From Sorghum bicolor (taxonomy: Eukaryota > Streptophyta > Magnoliopsida > Poales > Poaceae), in NCBI RefSeq assembly GCF_000003195.3, contig NC_012870.2, positions 30,310,477 through 30,374,476 on the forward strand: a DNA stretch of 64,000 bases, in the 5' to 3' direction. Position numbers and translations under genes: made by a program. Below, in pieces: positions 49,828-59,439 of the stretch; within the stretch, counting starts at the first letter, position 1; every line of letters starts with the position of its first letter. The notes below the pieces were generated by a model. That model ran no database searches, was not told where the DNA came from, and saw only the letters and a list, made by a program, of their open reading frames with translations.

Positions 49828-52818
49828 GTTGACTCCTGCCGAAGGACCTCCCTCCTTGGGGTCTGATTGTTGTTGATCTCCAGACTAACCAGAGTTCTCA
49901 CCCTTGCTTAGCTTCTCTTGCCTTTCACGCTGCAATCTCCTTTTCTATGTCTTGGTCAACCCTTCTGGACACCATGGAGGAAGCGGCTTCTGCCTTGTTG
50001 CTGGGCATCGATTCTCCCTTGACTCCATGCGATGCGTATTAGCATCCCTGCAAAATATGAACTCATCGGGAACTCGTGCATTAGCCATCTCCTCGAGCTC
50101 TTCCTGGTTCCTGGGAAAATATTGAACACGATCACTAAGCCCATCGTGCACGCTGAGCCTGTCCCCTAGCCGATCATGAACTGATGCCCTTCCTTTGATC
50201 GGCCCATTAAATCACCGATTGTCATCATGATAACGCCGATCGGTCCTATCATACCGATCATAACCATTGCACTCAGGGCAGTCTCTGACAGTGGGAAGCT
50301 TAATATTCTCCTCCCAACAATGGATGAAGAACGGACAGTTCCAGTGATCTCTTTGCCGATTCCACTCCTGTCGGCGTCTCTCTTCCTCCCGACGATAATC
50401 TTCTTGCTGGCGCCGATACCGATCTTCACGTTGCTGCCAGTTATCTCGAGGCCTTCTATGAGTTATAACGATGCCAGACCGAGGAGGCCTACCTGAGCTG
50501 GTTCCTTCCTGAACCAAGCCCCTACCTCTTGCATCGGTAGTAGTAACTTGATGCTGAGGATCTACCGATGCACTTCTCTCGGCTGCTTCTGATGTTAAGA
50601 CCTTGGCCTTTCCCTTGGCATCCAACATGTTTGTCGGGAAAGGATGTTGGTCTATCTTCATCGGCTTCTAGGTCTTGGAACTGTCAAACTTGATTCTCCC
50701 AGACTCTATAGCCGATTGCAGCTGCTGTCTGAAAACCTTGCACTCATTGGTGTCATGAGAAGTTGCATTATGCCACTTGCAATATTTCATCCTCTTTAAC
50801 TCCTCAGCCGATGGGATCACGTGATTAGGAGACAGCTTGATCTGACCTTCCTGAAGTAGAAAATCAAATATCCTATCGGCCTTAGCGGTGTCAAAAGCGA
50901 ACTTCTCTGGTTCCCTCTGCCCAAAAGGACAAGACATCAGCTTCTTGTTCTTTACCCACTCTGCCAAGCCGATGACTGGTTCCTCATCAGAATCTGAGCT
51001 TGTTGCCTCATCAACAAATGATACTTTCTTGTTCCATGCTCTTTTGGGCTCGAAAGGCTTGGTGTCTTGATCAGAAATCCTCTGCACCAAATGACTTAAG
51101 CTTTCAAACTCCTGAGAGGCATACTTATCCCTGATGTGTGGCAATAAACCCTGGAAAGCCAAATCGGCTAACTGTCGATCATCTAGAACCAGACTATAAC
51201 ATTTATTTTTGACTTCCCGTATCCTCTGCACAAAACCTTCAACCGATTCATCAATGCGTTGTCTCAATTTGACCAAATCGGTGATCTTCTTCTCATGAAC
51301 ACCAGAAAAGAAGTATTTGTGGAATTGTTTCTCCAGATCGGCCCAAGTAATCACCGAGTTGGGAGGTAGTGATATGAACCAGGTAAAGGCCGATCTAGAC
51401 AATGATGATGAAAATAGACGAACCCTCAATTCGTCCCTATTACCGGCTTCTCCGCATTGAATGATGAACCTGTTGACATGCTCCATGGTTGACGTGTCGT
51501 CTTGCCCAGAAAACTTAGTAAAATCCGGCACCTTGTACCGATGCGGAAGCGGGATCAAATCATATGCGGGAGGATACGGTGTCCGATAAGAGTAAGTGTT
51601 GACTTTGGGTTTTATCCCAAATTGATCCCTCATTACTTCAGCGATCTTATCGGCCCAATACGCATCGGCATCCTGCCGATGAGGCGGCTGCGGGTCCGGC
51701 ACCTGGTGGTGAGCCTCCACGTGTCTGTTTGGGGCACGATCCGCATGGAACATTGGGTTGATCATCTGGCCTCCAATCTGCGGACCACCAAACAGTTGTC
51801 CACCGATTTGCTGCCCCCCGAGTTGCTATCCGAGATTCATTGGCTGGTTAGGGATCCCCTGATTCTGGAACCCGGGATAGATCTGTCCTTGCTGGAACCC
51901 TGTAGCCTGGTAACTCTGTTGGGGCGTTTGCGGAAAGACTTGCTGCCCAAGCCATCCATTATTGGTGTTCATCGGCATGGGTCCTGCCGATAACTGGTAA
52001 TTGGGCATCATCATTGAATTGACATACCCTAACTGAGCCATAGATCTTTGTTGCATCAGCATTGAGTCTGCCGACGCGTTAGGTGTTTGGAACACTGGAT
52101 CTTGAGGATTCCTAGTATGGGGTCTTGCAGTAGTAGTTGTGGTATACCGGGGACTCTGGTTCATCGATGCATTGGGAGGTGCCGATGCCATAGGAGTCTT
52201 GCCTCTCATGTCAGTTATCTGCGACGTACCCGGCGTCAACTCTAGAGGCATACCATAACCCCACCAGTTGGGAGGAAGAGTCAATCCTGACATTGCCGAT
52301 GCCAACATATCTGTAGTCAGTTTATTCTGCCCACCTGAAGTCTGCGGGTTAGTTGTCATCGGCACAGATTGTGCATTAGTAGCTCCCAACGTACTTGGAG
52401 GAATGGCAGATTGCGCACTCGCAGCGGTCATAGCAGCCGATGGAGCCATGACCTCCGGTGACCCTGGCTGGTGATGAGAGGGGCCCACATAATCTGGTGG
52501 AATTTGTCCTTCCTTGAAAGTTCTTGCCACGGCATTGAAAACCGTATTAGACAGTACGCCAGCTTGGTTAATCAAAGCACGGTTGATAGCACTGTCAACC
52601 ATATCTTGAAGCTTGCCAGGATTGGCTTCGAAAGTAACCTGCCGTGGTGTCGGCAGTGCATCTTTCTGGATCACTTCGCCGCTCCTGTTCATGCTGAAGG
52701 ACCTCAGGCATTGCAGCTTGTATTCCTCCATGGCTTTGGCAATAGCCTGCTTCTGCTCATCCTTGAGATTGGCTTCCGTCACGGGGATGACGTTCTCCTG
52801 ATCAAAGTCGGAGGTTGA
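49828..52818 (-). pseudogene. Gypsy gag, five in-frame stops
   Basis: A single minus-strand frame from MSTSDFDQENVIPV (52818) continues into the protease but is cut by stops at 51826, 50668, 50212, 49945 and 49885, all in the same frame. The N-terminal half is Gln/Pro/Asn-rich. The core (51700-50900) is retrotransposon gag: LPHRYKVPDFTKFSG, WFISLPPNSVITWADLEKQF and QRIREVKNKCYSLVL. A Cys-rich WNCPFFIHCWEENIKLP followed by CPECNGY (~50330-50260) may be the nucleic-acid-binding knuckle. An Arg-rich coiled stretch precedes it. The stops fit transitions, as expected for a methylated silenced copy. Confidence 0.85.
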
Positions 52819-52842
52819 CATGTTGATCTTAATCTTGAATCC

Positions 52843-52860
52843 GTCCCACCGGGCGTGCCA
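52843..52860 (-). promoter_or_regulatory. Gypsy primer-binding site
   Basis: On the minus strand TGGCACGCCCGGTGGGAC lies 7 bp downstream of the 5' LTR. It begins TGG, as required for pairing with a tRNA CCA end. I cannot assign the tRNA with certainty. Confidence 0.75.
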
Positions 52861-52867
52861 AAAGATG

Positions 52868-53570
52868 TGTTGGTGCAAAAGCTAATCTGCAAACACAAAG
52901 GGCTAATACCCAATTCAAACGTTAAGGCGTGCCAGCCGATTTGACCTTACTATCGGCAAAGGTGATAACTCGAATACTTTAGTCCTAACAACAGCGATGC
53001 GCCCAGATGTCACGGCTAAGAGGTACTCACGCGGAACTTGAGAACGCGTCGAGCTTAAGTCGACGAATTCCTAAGAACTCGTAATAAAAAGGAAAAAGTG
53101 TGACGAAGTCGCCGAAAAGTAGATGCTGGAATATGAGTAAAAACGTGTGTTTGATTGATTGATAGATGTCTCATTACAAGGTCCTAGGGTCTATATTTAT
53201 GCCCTGCTCAAAGAGCTACAACCAGACACGATTAGAATTCGAATTCCAAATTACACGGAATCCGTATACAAAACGATTTAAATAACTAAGGAAATAATAA
53301 AGCTATCCTCTGTGACAAGCTGAAACTCTTCCACAAATCGATCGGCAGCTTCTGGACTGTCCCTTCATATCATCGGCAGATTCCCTTGTCATAGTCATCG
53401 GCAAACTTCCTTGTCATAGCCATCGGCACAGACACATCACCACCTATAGACTTAGTCACGTTCAACCCCTCCTTCATCGGCAACCATCCTCATCGGCAAC
53501 TCATCCTGTAGACAAAACACCGCCGTCTTATCCTGCCGGCCCGGACACGTGCCCAAAAACGGTGTCAACA
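52868..53570 (-). repeat. Gypsy 5' LTR
   Basis: 703 bp, equal in length to the other copy, with TG..CA ends. About 13 substitutions separate the two by hand count, and no indels were noted. Confidence 0.95.
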
Positions 53571-53575
53571 GCTAG

Positions 53576-55699
53576 TGACTTGATAAGCTTGCTTTGATGA
53601 GCCTTGTAGCCAATCCCACTCTTGTCCATCTTCATGACGGTGTTCATAAAGAGATCACTTTGAAGGTCCTTCACTTTGGTAAACTTGGCTATACCCTTAG
53701 TTAGATGCTCCTTCTCTTTCTTGAGCTTGTTGTTCTCTTGAGTTAGCCTCTTGATGATTGGATCATTGTTGCTCTCTAACTCTTCCAAGATGAAAGATTC
53801 ATCTTCTTCCTACTTGTCATACAACAAACCAAGCTTGAGATATTGGTTCTCCTCCTTGAGCAACTTGTTCTCATATGCAAGCTTCTTATCTTGATCAAGT
53901 GACTCAATCACTATGGTGTTGTGCTTGGCTTGCTCTTGCAATTCTTTCTTGAGCTTGGCATTTTCTTTCTTGATCATGATAGTGTCCTCACTCTCGGCCA
54001 CTACCACATTCTTGCCCTTGCAACCAACACATTTGCTAGTGCTCTCCACAAGTAAGTCATCACAAGATGTGGCTACATCAAGCTTAGCAACATGGTTAGT
54101 AGCATCATGTGTTTCATTCATTGCAAGATCATAAGCTATCTTAAGATTATCATAGTTTGCTTTTAGAATTGTGAACTCTTCCTTCAAAGCTCTATGTCTA
54201 GTGATAAGCTCATCATGAACACTCTCAAGTTTATCATGTTTTTCTTTGAGCTCTTTTAGAGAAAGTTTGAGCTCCTTGAGCTTAGTGGTCATGATATCAT
54301 TTTGATCTCTAAGCTCATCACTAGATTTAAGCTTTGCTAGAAGTGATTCATTTTCATGTTCAAGCTTGTCATTTTCACTTCTAGTCTTTCTTATGACTTT
54401 AGTGTATTTGTTTAGCAATTGCACAAGTTCATCATAAGATGGTGATTCATATTCACTATCACTCTCACTACTCTCATCCTCACTTTGTACCTTCCGGTCA
54501 CCTTTGGCCATGAGGCATAGGTGTGTAGAGGATGTAGATGGTGGAGAAGATGATGGTGATGAAGCATCAATGCCAATGGCAGCAACCTTCTCATCATCAC
54601 TTTCGTTGACGGAGGAGTCACCACTTGTGCTTTCAATGTCAGTGAGCCAATCACCAACAATGTAAGCCTTGCCATTCTTCTTCTTGTGGTACTCCTTCTT
54701 TTTACCACCTTTCTTCTTATATTGCTTCTTGTCGTTCTTCTCATCATCACTTGAGTTATCTTGCTCTTTGTTCTTCTTCTTGTACTTGTCCTTCTTGGGC
54801 TTGGGACATTGGTGAGCAAGATGACCAAGATCACCATAATTGAAGCAATCCATCTCGGAGATGGGCTTCCTTTTGCTACTTGTGAAGAACTTCTTCTTCT
54901 TGGAGTCAAAGTTGACTCCATTCTTGTTGAGCTTCTTCAACATCTTGGTGGTTCTTCTCACCAAGAGGGCAATAGATGCATCATCATCACTTAAAGTTGA
55001 TGACTCAATTTCAATCTTCTTTACTTTGCCCTTGTGAGAAGCCTTGAGGGCCAAGTCCTTCTTCTCCTTCTTGGCTGATGAAGAGCTCTCTTGGGGGTTC
55101 ATGTGCATGTACATCTCATGAGCGTTGATCTTCCCCAAGATGGACGTTGGTGTGGCGGTGGAGAGATCGCCTTGATGAAGCATGGTTACTATGTGCCCAT
55201 ATTTCTCAATGGGGAGGACACATAGTATCTTCCTCGCCACATCCACCGGACTCATTTGATTGAGCCCAAGTCCATTTAGCTCCTCTACAATGACATTCAA
55301 GAGAGAATACATTTCATTAGCATTTTCCTTTGGAAGCATTTCAAATGTATTAAGCTTGTTCATTACAAGATGAAAGCGCTCCTCAAGCTCACTCTTGGAT
55401 CCCTCATGGAGCGCACAAAGTTCCTCCCATAGCTTATGGGTGGTTTTGTGGTTAATTATGCGGTTAAACACCTCTTTGCAAAGGCCTCTAAAGATGTGGT
55501 TTTTGGCCTTAGCATTCCACTTCTTGTTTTCTTACTCTTGTGGAGTAAGAGCGGTGTCTTTTGCCGGAGGGGTAAACCCTTCGGTCGTGGCTTTTAGGCA
55601 CTTGGAGTCACATGCCTCGAGGTATGACTCCATCCATATTTTCCAATATGGGAAGTCATCGCCATCGAACATGGGTGGCGGTCCATCCCCGTTAGACAT
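53576..55699 (-). pseudogene. Copia gag, N-terminal part (split by the gypsy insertion)
   Basis: The gene starts MSNGDGPPPMFDGDDFPYW at 55699. One frame runs to the insertion at 53575, with stops at 55532-55534 and 53810-53812, both explicable as CAA/CAG-to-stop transitions. The gag core includes LWEELCALHEGSKSELEERF and EYGHIV-like SIRE gag blocks. The first zinc knuckle reads CFNYGDLGHLAHQC, with the second Cys replaced by Tyr. Long Lys-rich and then Glu/Lys/Leu coiled-coil segments follow (~54400-53580), as is usual for SIRE gag. The protein continues beyond the inserted gypsy element at 41290. Confidence 0.88.
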
Positions 55700-55737
55700 C
55701 TTTCTCTAGGCGGTGAAGACTAAATAATGAGCACTAG

Positions 55738-55749
55738 GCTCCGATACCA
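55738..55749 (-). promoter_or_regulatory. Copia primer-binding site (initiator tRNA-Met)
   Basis: On the minus strand TGGTATCGGAGC starts 2 bp after the 5' LTR. It is one base away from the usual TGGTATCAGAGC site of plant copia elements. Confidence 0.88.
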
Positions 55750-55751
55750 AT

Positions 55752-57310
55752 TGAAAGGATCAAGATGCCTAAGAGGGGGGGTGAATTGGGCTTCTCTAAA
55801 AATTTGAGCAACCTATAAGCTCTAATTCAACCCCTTGTGCCTAGTGTGATCTATAGAGCTATTGGATAAAGAGTTTTGCAACCTAGTTCCAATCCTATTC
55901 TAGCATGACAATTCTAGGAATGTAAAAGCTCAAAGTAATTGCACAAAGTAAATGCTAGAAAGTAAAGGAGGAGAGCAAGAAAGGCTCGGTGATGTTTTGT
56001 CAAGGTATCGGAGAGTCGCCACTCCCCACTAGTCCTTGTTGGAGCAGCCGCGCAAGGGTCTTGCTCCCCCTTGGTCCGCGCAAGGACCAAGTGCTCTCTA
56101 CGGGCTGATTCTTTGACACTCCGTCGTGGTGAATCGCCCACAACCGCTCACAAGCTTGACACGAGCCACCCACAAGAACTCCGGGTGGTCTTCGTGCCTC
56201 CAATCACCACCGAACCGTCTAGGTGATAGCGATCACCAAGAGTAACAAGAAATGAACTCTGACTTGACCCAATCAAGGCACTAGAGAGTGGTGGATGCAC
56301 ACTTGACTCTTGGAACTCAACTAGAGAAGGATTAACTCAAGAAATCTCTCAAATCTCAATCCTCTCTAGGCTCTTGCTTCTCTCTTGCACCACAAGGTGA
56401 TTCTCAACTGATCAAATGGGCAAGAGGCCTCCCATGGATGAGGTGGAGGATAATAAGTACACCCCATCAAGTCTAAGGGCTGGCCAACCGTTTTACACTG
56501 AAAATAGGAGCACCGGACGCTGATAATGTTGCACCGGATGCACTGCACCGAGCGTCCGATGACACATTAACGGCTAACTGTACTTGCTCTCATAGTGCAC
56601 CGGACGCTCCCTCAGAGAGTCTGGTGGCACCATCCGGTGTGAGGGTGAATTTACACCCTCCCTGGGTTTAGGACTGGATGCTCCCCGGTGAGTCCGGTGC
56701 TAGCGTCTAGTGCCTTGGTCTCCTACAGACCTCCCTAGGTATAAGACCGGACGCTCCTCGGTGAGTCTGGTGCGAGCGTCCGGTGCCTAACCCTAGGCAC
56801 CTAGTCACTCTGACTCGAGTCAACCTCATCGGACGCACTCACATAGCGTCGAGTGCTACGTCGGTGCCTACTTAAACACCCAAACTTTGTCGAAACGTGA
56901 TCTTTCCAAAACGAAGTTTGTTCCTCTCGATCTAAGGACTTTTTCTGAGCTGCCTAGTGCTAGGTTTACCAAGTGTGCACCACACCTAAACCTAAAGCCT
57001 TGCCTAGGTCAAGCTACCCATTTAATGCCCCTCTTAATAGTACGGTCAAAGGAAAACAAAGTTCTAAACTACTCTAAGTGCCCTTCTTCACCATATGGCA
57101 CTTAGACCTAGTCTAGTCCCGACGATGTCCAACCATCCTTTGAAAACTGAAATGATTTCCACCATTAAGTAGGCATGAACCTTCTAGTCCATTGATCAAC
57201 ATTACCATGACCTAACACTAATGACTTTGCCTCTGCAAAACACATGTTAGTCATAGTAATCAACATTGTCATTAATCACCGAAACTCAATAGGGGCCTAG
57301 ATGCTTTTCA
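55752..57310 (-). repeat. Copia 5' LTR
   Basis: 1559 bp with TG..CA ends, clearly homologous to 31789-33333 with small indels. In the first ~330 bp I count about 14 differences (~4%). The CACCGGACG array lies at about 56510-56860. Confidence 0.92.
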
Positions 57311-57350
57311 ATATCGTTATATTCATAGATTGTATATGAAGTTCAATTAG

Positions 57351-58352
57351 CACTACTATAAAAAAAATTAACACAAGCGGGCCTTTCGAATTTTAGAAGA
57401 CGGACAAAGAAAACGTCTCCATTCAAAGGTCGTTGTAAACCAAGCATTAACCGAGGCGGTTTCCATGCCCGCCCTGGTCAATAGAAAAAGAAAAATAAAA
57501 GAAAAATCCATGGACAGGCCCGTGAGCCAATTCATGGCCCAACAGGTCCATCCACACGCCGCCGCCTCCGCCGTCAGTAGATGCGGTCACGCCCGGTCTT
57601 CATTTGTTGTTGGGGGGCTGCCACTACCAGATCCACGACTGGGAAGGTGGATCAGTACGACCAGAACTGGATCCGCCACCGGGAAGGTGGATCCACGCGG
57701 CGGGAGCTGGATCCGTGCCGTTACAGGTCGCACCATCGTCGTCGCAAGCTCGACCCACTGTGCCGCCGGAAGAGGAGATGAGGCTGGGCCACCGTGACTC
57801 TACCCACTATGTCGTGACACCCGTGAGGCCAAGACGCCTCACGTCCACACCATCACGCTGCGCGTCCACACCGCTACGCACGTGCCTCCGTGCCCATGAG
57901 GCCGCGCCGCGCCTCCGCACCACCGCGCGCGTGCCTCCCTAACTGGTTGGCCGCCTTCGCTTCGTGCCTATTGTAGTGAGGGAGAAAGGGAGAAGAGTGA
58001 GAGAGGGAGGGAGAGGATTGGGAGGGAGGCCGACATCAATTTCTGAGTGAGAGAAGAAAGGGAATGCGGTGGGTGCGGCTGGTGAGGGAGTGAGTGCTAG
58101 GGTTTGGCATATATATACTGCAAAGAGTTATCGGACCTTGCCTGGATCTGTTGGGCCTCAAGAATATTAACCGAGGCGGGTCTTATAACCTGCCCGCCTC
58201 AGTTAATAGGCCTAATTCTGGAGGCGGGCTATTTTATAATAATCGATTCCGTAAATAGATTTTGCGAGACGGTTTCTAACCGCCTTGGTTAATAAAAAGC
58301 GACCATCTCGGAGCGGTTTACATTCCTACCCGCCTCAGAGAGTGTAGTAGTG
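57351..58352. mobile_element. Non-autonomous CACTA element, 1.0 kb, TSD TAG
   Basis: The left end CACTACTATAAAAAA and right end TCAGAGAGTGTAGTAGTG are CACTA-type termini. TAG flanks both sides (57348-57350 and 58353-58355). Subterminal AACCGAGGCGG and its inverse CCGCCTCAGTTAA / CCGCCTCGGTTAAT recur at both ends. The interior has no transposase. A GC-rich centre (57540-57960) contains two tandem units with GGGAAGGTGGATC and CTGGATCCG (about 57640-57720). The ORFs there follow base composition and no protein family is recognised. Confidence 0.85.
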
Positions 58353-58370
58353 TAGTACATGTCATGCATA

Positions 58371-58383
58371 TATATATATATAT
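58371..58383. repeat. TA microsatellite
   Basis: A TATATATATATAT run lies between the small CACTA element and the MULE. Confidence 0.8.
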
Positions 58384-58398
58384 CTAACTTTTTCTTTT

Positions 58399-58560
58399 GG
58401 CAGCGTATGTTATGGAAACTAGCTTTGTCTGCAAACTACGCAAACTCCAATCAAGACCATGTCTTTCTAATCTGATGGCTAGAGGTTAAGGTGGAGTAGT
58501 TTAACACTTAAACCCCCCTACGCATGCAATCTAATCTTTTTTTACCCAGCCCTAGTGTCG
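58399..58560. repeat. MULE left terminal inverted repeat
   Basis: Pairs with 62165-62324. Shared blocks include TTTCTAATCT, AGGTTAAGGT, AGT followed by TTAACACTTAAACCCCCC, and GCATGCAATCTAAT. Confidence 0.85.
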
Positions 58561-59439
58561 TTCTGTCCTGCTAGTGGCCCCAGCGTCGAAGAACAGCGCA
58601 ATACAACCCGAACAGTATGGAGCACTACCTACCATCACCATGCAGACCGTGTTTACCGCACACTATAGATACTGATAGCACTGAGAAGATCTAAATAATT
58701 CATGCTCCCTTCCGGAAATCAAATCGCTTTTAATTTGTGAACTGCAGTCAGAAATCATCTCACCGAATGGTTTTTGGAATAGTATAACGTCCCTTTTTCA
58801 TCCCTTTTAACTAGGAGAATGCTCCGCGCGTTGCTGCGGGAATTACCAGTAAAATTATACTATCATAATATATGTTAGTGGATGATTTTTAGTATTCTAG
58901 CATATATGGACAACTAAATATATGTTAGAAAATGATTTGGTTTGCTAATGTGAATAACATAGATGCAAGATAAATGATATGTATTAGTTCAATTTATTAG
59001 TGGATAATGATGTGAACACTTTGCATGGTGGGGTAATGTATTAGTGGGATGATTTAGTGGATGTTGATGTGGACGCTTTGCATGGCAATAGAATTAGTTA
59101 GTGGGATGCTCAAGTGGATGATGATGTGGATGCTTTGTATGTCAAAAGAACTAGCTAGTGGGGTTTATCTATATAAGAGATATAGATTTGGGAACTACAG
59201 GCAGGTCCAGAAATTGCATGTGAACTGCAGGCAATCATCTGCACGTAGGTCCCAGGGCCATGAACAGGTCCATGCAATTGCACAATAGCATGCATGGCGA
59301 TCAACAATTGCACACATGAGCTTGCAAAATGAACTACCAGTGACACATGGACAATAAATAATTGCAAATAATTCTCAGAATTGCATATTTACTTCGATAA
59401 TAGTGCTGATCAATCAAACATTCCAAGTGAAAAAATATC

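Larger units (their letters stand above)
41291..53570 (-). mobile_element. Tat-like Ty3/gypsy retrotransposon, 12.28 kb, nested in copia gag
   Basis: Two 703-bp LTRs (TGTTGG...TCAACA) differ at about 13 positions by hand count, 11 of them transitions. The minus-strand order is 5' LTR (53570-52868), primer-binding site, gag, protease, RT, two RNase H domains, integrase, then a plus-strand antisense ORF and the 3' LTR (41993-41291). RT before integrase defines Ty3/gypsy. The second RNase H and the antisense ORF point to the Tat/Retand group (family knowledge). Premature stops in gag-pol mean this copy is non-autonomous. Confidence 0.93.
41286..53575. other. GCTAG target site duplication flanking the nested gypsy element
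   Basis: GCTAG at 41286-41290 and again at 53571-53575 directly flank the gypsy LTRs. The duplication falls inside the copia gag reading frame, between the codons for IKSLA and THDQ. Copia coding sequence resumes in frame on the other side when one copy is disregarded. Confidence 0.93.
31789..57310 (-). mobile_element. SIRE-like Ty1/copia retrotransposon, TSD ATATC, split by a nested gypsy element
   Basis: LTRs at 31789-33333 and 55752-57310 are flanked by ATATC (31784-31788 and 57311-57315). Read on the minus strand, the order is 5' LTR, a primer-binding site complementary to initiator tRNA-Met (TGGTATCGGAGC), gag, protease, integrase, reverse transcriptase, RNase H, a third ORF, polypurine tract and 3' LTR. 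The integrase-before-RT order defines copia. Removing the nested element and one GCTAG copy leaves about 13.2 kb. Several stops and frameshifts show that it is no longer autonomous. Confidence 0.93.
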
